Below are positions 1-5,321 of a DNA stretch of 7,621 bases, piece after piece. The position numbers and the translations under genes are program-made. The notes beneath the pieces are model-generated. The model was given only the letters and a program-made list of their open reading frames with translations. It did no database searches and had not been told where the DNA came from. The stretch's first letter is position 1; the number at the start of each line of letters is the position of its first letter. Origin of the DNA: Candidatus Aminicenantota bacterium (GTDB lineage: Bacteria > Acidobacteriota > Aminicenantia > Aminicenantales > Aminicenantaceae); contig JAFGNQ010000197.1 in assembly GCA_016926925.1 (NCBI GenBank), forward strand, positions 1-7,621, given 5' to 3'.

Positions 1-1493
1 CCGAGATACCAGTCCGAGAGGCCTCTAGCCCTGGGTGCGAGTATGATGAAATGACCTCTCCTGGATGTCAGCCGTGCCGCATAGAAGATCGTGTTCCTCT
101 CGTCTACACCGCTTCCATGGAGCGTAACGAAAAGAGGAATGGAGTATTGCCCTGTGTATGTAGGCGGCACGAAAATCGAATAAGGCTGGAGCGTACCGTC
201 AATAGAAGATCTGTGCGCCAGGCGTACGATTTGACCGGGGGGGAACAGCGACGGCTTCCCTTCCTCGATTTTTTTTGACAGTGACTCCAGCTCCTCCATC
301 CATAGCTGCAAAGGGTGAACGTCGGCAAAAGGCTGGGCGTCTTCCATGAACTCCTCCAACCACTCCAGTCTGATTTCATAGGTTGGCAGACTGGCTTTGA
401 ATATCTCGTCCTCCTTGTAAGATTCCGACTTTTTAGCCTCAACAGACTTCGCTTTGAATTCTTGGAATTCCTCCCTATTGACCACAAAAAAACTGTGATC
501 GGACCTGAATTTCAGAGAATTGGCGTCATCGATGACAGCAAGGCTCAGCACATATGTCCCAGAGCTTTCCTCCAGATTCTCGACTTTGTGTTTGATAAAA
601 TTCATTCCCTTCTTGAAGGCCAGGTCTTCGTTGAAAGAGAGATTCTTTTTGGCGGAGCTTAATTCATACCTGATTTTCCAGTTCGTCATGTCAATCGGCG
701 AATTGATCGCCAGGGTTAGTATTTTTTCATCATCATTGAAAAAATGCGTTGCATTGAATGTCGCTTGAAGTTCGGGATATTGGGGCACATGTTTTTCAAA
801 CCGGACAACGGCGCCTTTTCTCAATTTTGTAATTTCGGTGTCATAGGCCTGATCCGCATGAAGTTGGAGGACCTGTTTTCTTTTTCCCTGATCGCGGTCG
901 ATGTATATGAGGTTGATTTCCCATTCATCATGGATAAAAGGCATAAGAGGTGGAATTGTTTCCCATGGAATAGCAAGCTCATAGACGATAGATCCTTTTT
1001 TTTCATCTCTTTCGATGGCTAATTCAATATCGTTGATCTCCAAAGCGGGAAAGTATTCTCCGTCTTTATTGACAAGAACCTTGACATCCTGTTTTTCCTC
1101 CCGGGAAAAGCCGAATGTATAGAAACGATCGCTTTCTTCGCCCTTATAAGGATCGAGAAAGGTGAGATAAAATCCATCTCCGTAGCGCCAGCTCCGGCTT
1201 GGATATTCAAGCATGTCATCGCGGACCTTTACGGCCGCATAGAAATTTTTTGTATCGAAAGAAAAAAAAGCCGTGACAGTGAGATCGGAGGAAGGCTCAA
1301 CGATTTTGTCGACCGGAGTTTTTACAATCGGAATCCCCTCGACTTTTCTCCAATCATCCAGTTTTCCGTCAACCTTCATTCTCTGATCCGTCTGGAAGAT
1401 CTTGAATTCCTCACCCTGTTCTATTGCCGAAGCCGCAGACAAGGACGCACAAATTACGAGCCAGACGATAAAAATCCCCGTTTTGATTTTCAT
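1..1493 (-). CDS. Exported family 9-like module fused to alpha/beta-hydrolase (esterase), partial at C-terminus
   Basis: The frame is open from an ATG at 1493 to the window edge (497 codons seen, no stop), so the C-terminus is missing. GGAG lies 8 nt before the ATG. Residues 1-23 are a Sec-type signal peptide (Lys-rich start, hydrophobic core, A-S-A cleavage site), so the protein is exported. Residues about 38-230 resemble the family 9 carbohydrate-binding/DOMON-like beta-sandwich: VDGKLDDW at 41-48, ELAIPWE at 172-178, and a W-x-I-N-L-x-Y-x-D-R-D stretch at 191-201. A second, less clear region with beta character (about 240-340) and an acidic, Lys/Glu-rich helical linker (about 340-415) follow. 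From about 431 the pattern DGT-QPYSIFVPPTY, then LHGSG at 458-462 (oxyanion-hole turn), then APRARG near 486-491, is that of the alpha/beta-hydrolase esterase/prolyl-oligopeptidase group. The catalytic Ser, Asp and His would lie beyond the edge. An exported esterase or peptidase acting on a polymer is an inference; substrate unknown. Confidence 0.85.
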   Translation of the reverse strand, partial: MKIKTGIFIVWLVICASLSAASAIEQGEEFKIFQTDQRMKVDGKLDDWRKVEGIPIVKTPVDKIVEPSSDLTVTAFFSFDTKNFYAAVKVRDDMLEYPSRSWRYGDGFYLTFLDPYKGEESDRFYTFGFSREEKQDVKVLVNKDGEYFPALEINDIELAIERDEKKGSIVYELAIPWETIPPLMPFIHDEWEINLIYIDRDQGKRKQVLQLHADQAYDTEITKLRKGAVVRFEKHVPQYPELQATFNATHFFNDDEKILTLAINSPIDMTNWKIRYELSSAKKNLSFNEDLAFKKGMNFIKHKVENLEESSGTYVLSLAVIDDANSLKFRSDHSFFVVNREEFQEFKAKSVEAKKSESYKEDEIFKASLPTYEIRLEWLEEFMEDAQPFADVHPLQLWMEELESLSKKIEEGKPSLFPPGQIVRLAHRSSIDGTLQPYSIFVPPTYTGQYSIPLFVTLHGSGVDERNTIFYAARLTSRRGHFIILAPRARGLSDWYL

Positions 1494-1705
1494 ATTTTCA
1501 TCTCCATTCAGTCTTCTCATTTGACTCCCGTCGTTTTCCGTGTCTATAGTCTAATCTAGCAAAGATTGCCTTCTTTTAAAAGGAGACCTATACATTTCCT
1601 TTTTCGTGACAGAGCAATCGAAATAACGAAGTCGAGCGAGGCTCTCGTCCGTTCGAGTCGCATGGGAAGGGTACGGGATCTCGAAGAAAACGAACTGTGA
1701 CGAAC
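1494..1705. other. Intergenic gap upstream of the esterase gene
   Basis: This 212-bp gap separates the zinc-ribbon gene from the esterase gene, both on the minus strand. The esterase promoter should lie here, but I find no clear -35/-10 pair. On the minus strand the AT-rich part holds TATAGG and TATAGA hexamers without good partners. A perfect 10-bp palindrome, CTTTTAAAAG, lies at 1573-1582. No T-tailed hairpin is visible after the zinc-ribbon stop codon, although AGTTCGT is repeated directly in the minus strand just past it. No small ORF with a ribosome-binding site stands out. Confidence 0.5.
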
Positions 1706-2218
1706 TCAGAGCCCGCCGACATTTTTAATCAAAGACTGAATGTATTCTCTGAGTTGCGGATCATTCTGAAGCGTATGCGCACCAATACCTACGCCTCCTA
1801 TCGCGTATGTCCCGATGGCGACGCCTCCGATGGCAATATAACCTGTTGCAAGACCTCCTGCTCCCCCGAGAATGCCGAGAGCGACTCCTCCCAGGCAAAC
1901 CAACCCGAGGCCGATCCCTCCGAGCGAAATCAACCCTATGGCAATTCCTCCAATAGAAATAACTCCGATGGCGACATTACCGATGGCGATGAATCCTTTT
2001 GCTGGCTTCAGTATCTTTCCATAACTTGGACCGTAAACGATATGAACAAGGGGCATTCCGAAAAGAGTTTTGCTGGACTTGTACTCGTAACCGATGGAAG
2101 CTCTCTCTCCTTCTGCGAAGTATCCGCTTCCAGCTTTAAGAGGATAGCCGCAGTTAGGGCAAGACCTGGCCTTCTCACTCACCGACTTCCCACATTCCGG
2201 ACATGCAACAAGTGCCAT
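1706..2218 (-). CDS. Zinc-ribbon protein with glycine-lattice (AIGGx) repeats
   Basis: This 170-residue protein starts at an ATG preceded by AAGGAG with a 6-nt spacer. Residues 6-23 form a zinc ribbon with C6-x2-C9 and C20-x2-C23. A middle segment (about 43-70, with GMPLVHIVYG) links to a strikingly regular hydrophobic tract at 75-146, built of five-residue units such as AIGGV, AIGLI and SLGGI. The tract has a glycine every fifth residue and a Gly-Gly pair every tenth. A short polar helix-like tail (about 150-170) ends the protein. I recall similar unnamed bacterial proteins that join a zinc ribbon, a PLVH segment and these repeats, but know no experimental function. The tract could be a beta-helix-like stack or a membrane-embedded glycine-zipper element; the sequence does not decide. 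There is no signal peptide. It lies in a run of small, mostly membrane-associated genes. Existence is certain, role unknown. Confidence 0.9.
   Translation of the reverse strand: MALVACPECGKSVSEKARSCPNCGYPLKAGSGYFAEGERASIGYEYKSSKTLFGMPLVHIVYGPSYGKILKPAKGFIAIGNVAIGVISIGGIAIGLISLGGIGLGLVCLGGVALGILGGAGGLATGYIAIGGVAIGTYAIGGVGIGAHTLQNDPQLREYIQSLIKNVGGL
1781..1996 (-). repeat. Tandem repeat region coding for AIGGx units
   Basis: This part of the zinc-ribbon gene encodes residues 75-146. Glycines fall at 75, 80, 85 and so on to 115, then at 121, 126, 131, 136, 141 and 146, so the lattice slips by one residue once. At DNA level the repeats are degenerate, but short copies remain: CCGATGGCGAC on the plus strand occurs at 1812-1822 and again at 1965-1975. 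The protein pattern is kept better than the DNA, which suggests selection on structure rather than recent slippage. Confidence 0.85.
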
Positions 2219-2308
2219 AAAAGACTCCTTCTTGTTCTAGAATCGCCTTTACCGCTTCTCAGCGTTATCTTGTTCTCTATGCAGACTCGGCAGATCTGGT
2301 GAAATACT

Positions 2309-2333
2309 GTGCATAGGTTTCAGCCTATTGCAC
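2309..2333 (-). other. Inverted repeat across the stop codon of the 147-aa gene
   Basis: GTGCATAGG (2309-2317) and CCTATTGCAC (2324-2333) pair over 9 bp with one bulged T and a 6-nt loop. The stop codon at 2325-2327 is inside one arm. No run of T follows on the minus strand, so this is not a standard intrinsic terminator. It could protect the 3' end of the transcript or be chance. Confidence 0.35.
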
Positions 2334-2768
2334 TAATTTTCCACTATCCCCCACACTCCATTCTCCATTGTAATAGACATAGAGAACCGTTCTTTGAATT
2401 TCCCTCTCCTTGTCATTTTTGTACTTTATGTCCACGAGTTTCCAATCCTCCAGTCCTTTGAACATCATTTTAAGCTGCGCTTCCGTTGGCCCGGCAAAGC
2501 GAGATCCTCTGAATCGCTTCATGATGGATTTGTCATTACCATAGTTTCTGATGGATACAGGCAAGATATCTTTAGCTGATGCATCTTGCTGGATAAAATC
2601 TTCCACAAGGTCCCGGGGAACATAGTATTCGTCGACGAGTGTCCACTCATAATCTTCTAGGTCAGATTTGGACGGCTTTCCCTTAAATGATTCATAGAGG
2701 AAATAGGCGCCGATGAGAACGATTCCCAGGATAATGAATAAAGCGAAAAATTTCAAAATTCTACTCAT
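2325..2768 (-). CDS. Hypothetical protein with one N-terminal membrane segment
   Basis: This 147-residue protein starts at an ATG preceded by AGGA with a 6-nt spacer. Residues about 5-25 are a strong hydrophobic stretch after a short basic start, without a clear signal-peptidase site, so I expect a membrane anchor with the rest outside the cytoplasm. The remaining 120 residues are charged and soluble. They contain DEYYVPRDLVEDF near 46-58, a basic segment near 80-92, and an alternating beta-like end (RTVLYVYYNGEWSVGDSG) near 126-143 that looks like the last strands of a small alpha+beta domain. I do not recognise the family. It sits between the DUF4870 gene (114 bp upstream) and the zinc-ribbon gene (106 bp downstream) on the same strand, so shared transcription is possible but not shown. 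Confidence 0.8.
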   Translation of the reverse strand: MSRILKFFALFIILGIVLIGAYFLYESFKGKPSKSDLEDYEWTLVDEYYVPRDLVEDFIQQDASAKDILPVSIRNYGNDKSIMKRFRGSRFAGPTEAQLKMMFKGLEDWKLVDIKYKNDKEREIQRTVLYVYYNGEWSVGDSGKLVQ

Positions 2769-2873
2769 AGAAAATCCTCTCTTTTTATACCTGGCTTCGA
2801 CACAAGGCTTTTCCTTTTTCCCGGAAGAGACATCATCAGTTGTTCAATTCGAAAGAGCCATGAGAAATTCCGA

Positions 2874-2892
2874 CATCCGGAACTACCGGATG
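2874..2892 (-). other. 7-bp perfect hairpin with the DUF4870 stop codon in its loop
   Basis: CATCCGG (2874-2880) and CCGGATG (2886-2892) form a perfect 7-bp stem around a 5-nt loop that contains the stop codon at 2883-2885. A second, competing hairpin, TTCCG (2868-2872) with CGGAA (2878-2882), starts right after the stop and is followed on the minus strand by TTTCTC, a weak terminator-like tail. The two cannot form together because they share bases. Confidence 0.4.
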
Positions 2893-3233
2893 AGCCTCAG
2901 CGTCAAAGGATATCGGAATCTTTCACCACTGCTCGCTTTCACGGACCCGACAATGACCATGACCAGAACGAACACACCGATCGCAATCAATAAGAATATC
3001 CCGATAATGATTAAGATCAATATAGCCGCGATGATGGCATAGATGCAGATGGATATCTGAAAATTGAGCGATTCTTTTCCCTGGTCATCGACAAATTCCG
3101 ATTCATCTTTTTTCATCAGCCATATGACTAAAGGCCCGATGATGTTACCGAAGGGAATGATAAAGCCCGCTAATGCGGCAAGGTGACAGGCCATGCCCCA
3201 ATTCAATTCCTGAGCTTGGTCCATTTTTGGCAT
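2883..3233 (-). CDS. DUF4870 (Tic20-like) small membrane protein
   Basis: This 116-residue protein starts at an ATG preceded by GGGAGG with a 5-nt spacer; a second ATG at codon 4 is less well placed. The whole length fits DUF4870: an N-terminal W-x3-CHLAALAG helix (about 12-22), PFGNIIGPLVIWLMKKDES (about 27-45), the hallmark VDDQGKESLNFQ at 48-59, two further membrane helices (about 60-80 and 80-98), and the closing SGERFRYPL near 102-110. Family members are three- or four-helix inner-membrane proteins related to the Tic20/HOTT group. Their biochemical role is not established. The gene has its own near-consensus promoter and diverges from the SRPBCC gene. Confidence 0.93.
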   Translation of the reverse strand: MPKMDQAQELNWGMACHLAALAGFIIPFGNIIGPLVIWLMKKDESEFVDDQGKESLNFQISICIYAIIAAILILIIIGIFLLIAIGVFVLVMVIVGSVKASSGERFRYPLTLRLIR

Positions 3234-3298
3234 TCAAACCTCCCAGTTTGAGATATTTGATTCAAGTATCATGTATCGCTGGCAAAACTTCTGAAAAA

Positions 3299-3327
3299 AT
3301 GATAGTTCTAAGAAGAATATTTGTCAA
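3299..3327 (-). promoter_or_regulatory. Sigma-70-type promoter of the DUF4870 gene
   Basis: Read on the minus strand, TTGACA (3322-3327, full match to the -35 consensus) is followed by exactly 17 nt and then TATCAT (3299-3304, five of six -10 bases). Transcription would start near 3292 and leave a leader of about 60 nt before the ATG at 3233. It is the clearest promoter in the window. Confidence 0.75.
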
Positions 3328-3340
3328 ACCGGGATTCGAG

Positions 3341-3360
3341 TGCATGCAGCAAAATGCATT
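3341..3360. promoter_or_regulatory. Paired palindromes, possible operator
   Basis: Two perfect 8-bp palindromes, TGCATGCA (3341-3348) and AATGCATT (3353-3360), share an ATGCA core and have centres 12 bp apart. They lie between the divergent DUF4870 and SRPBCC genes, just upstream of the DUF4870 -35 box and about 55 bp before the SRPBCC start. They could bind a regulator serving either gene. No regulator gene is in the window, so this is only a candidate. Confidence 0.25.
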
Positions 3361-3402
3361 CCGGGACGCCCTGTTATTTTCTTATCCGTATTCAAAACGG
3401 TC

Positions 3403-3408
3403 AGGAGG
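3403..3408 (+). promoter_or_regulatory. Ribosome-binding site that decides the SRPBCC start
   Basis: AGGAGG stands 6 nt before the GTG at 3415. This marks the GTG as the true start rather than the ATG at 3340, which has no such site, or the TTG at 3409, which abuts it. Confidence 0.8.
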
Positions 3409-3414
3409 TTGAGA

Positions 3415-3882
3415 GTGGCACAGTGCTGCCGGAAACTGAAGAGAGAGAGCTTCGTCCCCGCATCCATAGAAACAGTGTTTGACTTTTTCAGCCGGGCGGA
3501 AAACTTGGATCGGATAACTCCCCCTTGGCTCCATTTCCAAATCCGCACACCCGCACCTGTAAAAATGGAAAAGGGCACGATTATTGATTACGCCCTCCGC
3601 CTTCACGGCATTCCTATGAAATGGAGATCCCAGATTACCGAGTGGGAGGCACCGTTGCGGTTCGTCGATGTTCAAATTCGCGGACCTTACACTCGATGGA
3701 GGCATAGCCATCGCTTCGAACGGAGAGGCGCCGGGACTGTCATGACTGACGACGTAGAATATATCGTGCCCGGAGGCATAGCCGAATGCTTCATCCATTT
3801 CCTCTTGGTGAGAAGAGATTTGAAGCGCATTTTTAACTACAGAGAAGCGATAATGTCCAATACTTTTGGCAAGGGAGATTGA
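3415..3882 (+). CDS. SRPBCC (START-like) ligand-binding protein
   Basis: I start this 155-residue protein at GTG 3415 because of the AGGAGG before it; an in-frame ATG at 3340 would add 25 residues that do not look like the family. The sequence fits the COG4276-type SRPBCC family throughout: PASIETVFDFF (15-25), AENLDRITPPWLHF (28-41), then Gly-Thr-x-Ile-Asp-Tyr, GIP-x-KW, a FVD-x-QIRGPYTRW-x-HSH-x-F block, a D-V-E-Y-x-VPGG stretch, and a closing D-L-K-R-IFNYRE helix. The helix-grip fold makes a deep hydrophobic pocket for lipid-like or aromatic ligands; the ligand for this subgroup is unknown to me. Family members are small soluble cytoplasmic proteins, and no signal peptide is present. The DUF169 gene follows after 82 bp on the same strand. 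Confidence 0.9.
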   Translation: MAQCCRKLKRESFVPASIETVFDFFSRAENLDRITPPWLHFQIRTPAPVKMEKGTIIDYALRLHGIPMKWRSQITEWEAPLRFVDVQIRGPYTRWRHSHRFERRGAGTVMTDDVEYIVPGGIAECFIHFLLVRRDLKRIFNYREAIMSNTFGKGD

Positions 3883-3964
3883 TCCAACCGCGCATAGGGA
3901 CTGCTTTTCCTTGCGATAAGAATGCTCTTGTTATACGAGCAAAAAAATAAGATAAGGATTCAAA

Positions 3965-4690
3965 ATGAAAGAAAGACAACCTCTCGCTGAAAAGCTATTA
4001 AAAAGAATTGATTTAGATACTTCCTTAATCGGATTCTATGATGCCCCTGCAAGCCGTCCATTCGAGCCGCTGATCAAACCCAATCCCGGCGATTGCGTGT
4101 TTTCGTTCTACCAGAACTGGCTGAGAGGAGAGACTCTTCACATCACGAAAGATCACTACGGATGCGGAGGCGCGGGATATTGGATGTGTGGAATCGAGAG
4201 CCGCCCCAGGGAGGAATTTCTGAGATTCCTGGTTGAAGGAGAGGGTCTCAAGGCTTCTGAAGAGCTCATGGAAAAATGGATTGATGCGTCCAAGCCCTAT
4301 AGAGCAAAGCATCCTCACTTGTTTGTGGGCCCTCTCAAGCCGGATCAATGGGAGTATGTCAAAAGCGTGACCTTTTTCGTCAACCCGGACCAGTTGAGCA
4401 TCCTCATGTTGGGGGCACACTATCACAACGCTCCGGGTGATCCTCCTGCCGTTATCGCTCCTTTCGGATCCGGTTGTATGGAGCTCCTGCCGTTCGAAAA
4501 CCCTGACATACCTCAAGCAGCCATCGGCGCAACGGATATCGCTATGCGGCACCACCTGTCCCCAGACACTCTGGCGTTGACCGTTACCAAGCCGCTTTTT
4601 ATGCTTCTCTGTGGCCTGGACGAGCAAAGTTTTCTATATAAACCATTTTTGCAGAGGCTAAGAAAAGCAAGGGGATTTCCTTCAGGCTAA
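3965..4690 (+). CDS. DUF169 family protein
   Basis: This 241-residue protein starts at an ATG preceded by AAGGA with a 6-nt spacer. It matches the DUF169 (COG2043) family, common in anaerobic bacteria and archaea and without a firmly known function. Visible hallmarks are LIGFYDAP near 21-28, GDCVFSF near 42-48, DHYGCGGAGYWMCG at 63-76, VGPLKPDQWEYV near 121-132, a VNPDQLSILMLGAHY strand-turn near 139-153, and FGSGCMELLPF at 167-177. Cysteines 44, 67, 75 and 171 lie in the conserved-looking blocks and could bind a metal or cluster, which is an inference. No signal peptide or membrane segment is present, so it should be cytoplasmic. It may share a transcript with the SRPBCC gene. An imperfect -35/-10 pair (TTGCGA, 15 nt, TATACG) just upstream is too weak to call a promoter. 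Confidence 0.9.
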   Translation: MKERQPLAEKLLKRIDLDTSLIGFYDAPASRPFEPLIKPNPGDCVFSFYQNWLRGETLHITKDHYGCGGAGYWMCGIESRPREEFLRFLVEGEGLKASEELMEKWIDASKPYRAKHPHLFVGPLKPDQWEYVKSVTFFVNPDQLSILMLGAHYHNAPGDPPAVIAPFGSGCMELLPFENPDIPQAAIGATDIAMRHHLSPDTLALTVTKPLFMLLCGLDEQSFLYKPFLQRLRKARGFPSG

Positions 4691-4757
4691 CGATAAGTGC
4701 CGGCTTTTAAAAAAAAATATTTTTATCTTAGAAATCCTATGAAATCTATGTAATATG

Positions 4758-4766
4758 TGCTATAAT
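4758..4766 (+). promoter_or_regulatory. Possible extended -10 promoter in the convergent gap
   Basis: TGC-TATAAT is a full extended -10 element in an AT-rich stretch, but no -35 box lies at the right distance. No convincing gene follows on the plus strand. A transcript from here would run antisense into the 3' end of the 123-residue gene. It may be a chance match in AT-rich DNA. Confidence 0.25.
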
Positions 4767-4778
4767 GAATTCAAACGT

Positions 4779-4802
4779 CCTTTGTTGGCTGGCTGGCAAA
4801 GG
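4779..4802. other. Inverted repeat in the convergent gap
   Basis: CCTTTG (4779-4784) and CAAAGG (4797-4802) form a 6-bp stem with a 12-nt loop made of TGGC repeats. A second pairing, GCTGGCTG (4788-4795) with CAGCCAGC (4845-4852), would use the loop. Neither is followed by a run of T, so a terminator role between the two converging transcripts is only possible. Confidence 0.3.
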
Positions 4803-4888
4803 TTACGTCCTCCTTCAAACCCCCTTTTGCTTATTTCCCCTAAACAGCCAGCACTCTCCCATCCCAAGAGACATTCCCTGCAATCCTC

Positions 4889-5260
4889 TCAACCCTGCCG
4901 CGGCACATCAGGGACCGCCCCCCGCCTTTTAACAAGATCCGTGCAGAAATAAGCATCGCCGTCACCCGGTTCTTTAGGATCGCGAACGGATTCCCAAACG
5001 ATGAAGACGGGGCTTTGCGAATCCAGGAGTTTCATCACAGATTCAAATTGCCCCCCGGAGGCAAAATAATATATTATGCCGTTCGAAAAATAGGGTTCCG
5101 GAATCTTGGCTTTATCCAGAGCGAAGACCGCCCGACCGACTTCTTTTCCATTAGAAAAGAGCTTGATCACCTTGTCGCCCCATCGTTTTCGGAGGCCTTT
5201 TAAATCGGCAGCAAACACTTCGACGATAAAACTGTCGATCCTATGTCGCACACTATTCAT
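4889..5260 (-). CDS. Hypothetical protein, third gene of the FAD enzyme operon
   Basis: I start this 123-residue protein at ATG 5260, which has GGTGGAG 8-9 nt upstream; an in-frame GTG at 5269 would sit directly against that site. I do not recognise the family. It has an amphipathic start (RHRIDSFIVEVFAADLKGLRKRWGD begins near residue 5), then alternating strands (KVIKLFSNGKEVGRAVF; NGIIYYFASGGQFESVMKLL), then SPVFIVWESV and a DGDAYFCTDL ending. The pattern suggests a small cytoplasmic alpha+beta domain. There is no signal peptide or membrane segment. The last dozen residues (from about KRRG) look less protein-like, so the C-terminus may be divergent or altered. It follows the metallo-hydrolase gene by 61 bp on the same strand and is probably in the same operon. 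Confidence 0.75.
   Translation of the reverse strand: MNSVRHRIDSFIVEVFAADLKGLRKRWGDKVIKLFSNGKEVGRAVFALDKAKIPEPYFSNGIIYYFASGGQFESVMKLLDSQSPVFIVWESVRDPKEPGDGDAYFCTDLVKRRGAVPDVPRQG
4893..4913 (-). other. GC-rich inverted repeat just before the stop codon of the 123-aa gene
   Basis: CCCTG (4893-4897) pairs with CAGGG (4909-4913) around an 11-nt loop. The overlapping 10-mer TGCCGCGGCA (4896-4905) is a perfect palindrome. On the minus strand the structure ends one base before the TGA stop codon (4891-4889). No T-tract follows, so a terminator is not supported. Confidence 0.3.
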
Positions 5261-5321
5261 AAAAGGCACTCCACCCTAGAAATAATACCCCGTTCCTCCA
5301 ATACAACCGTTGTCTCCATTT

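Noticed and set aside
104..1219. Several minus-strand open frames at 104-487, 821-1006 and 1019-1219
   Set aside because: They are in the neighbouring frame of the long esterase frame, which I translated through without a stop from 1493 to the window edge and which carries the family motifs.
1651..1659. GTTCGAGTC, like the T-loop of a tRNA
   Set aside because: The flanking 5-nt arms do not pair well and no D-arm, anticodon arm or acceptor stem fits around it.
1697..2302. Plus-strand 201-codon open frame opposite the zinc-ribbon gene
   Set aside because: It is the mirror of the glycine-repeat region, whose codon bias keeps the opposite strand open. Its product is a low-complexity Ser/Asn/Asp string with no ribosome-binding site.
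3340..3414. Longer SRPBCC start at ATG 3340
   Set aside because: No ribosome-binding site precedes it, the extra residues do not resemble the family, and the AGGAGG at 3403-3408 points to GTG 3415.
3923..3941. Hairpin TGCTC/GAGCA before the DUF169 gene as a terminator of the SRPBCC gene
   Set aside because: The stem is only 5 bp with a 9-nt loop and is followed by a run of A, not T, on the plus strand.
4025..4627. Minus-strand 200-codon open frame opposite the DUF169 gene
   Set aside because: The plus strand gives a clean DUF169 protein with a ribosome-binding site; the antisense product has no family features.
4697..4722. GCCGGC plus A/T runs after the DUF169 stop as an intrinsic terminator
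   Set aside because: GCCGGC is a self-palindrome without a loop, and the following tract is mostly A before it turns to T, so no stable GC stem precedes a T run.
4755..4952. Plus-strand 65-codon open frame in the convergent gap
   Set aside because: Its product is rich in Pro, Ser and Arg with no domain character, it has no ribosome-binding site, and it overlaps the end of the minus-strand 123-residue gene.
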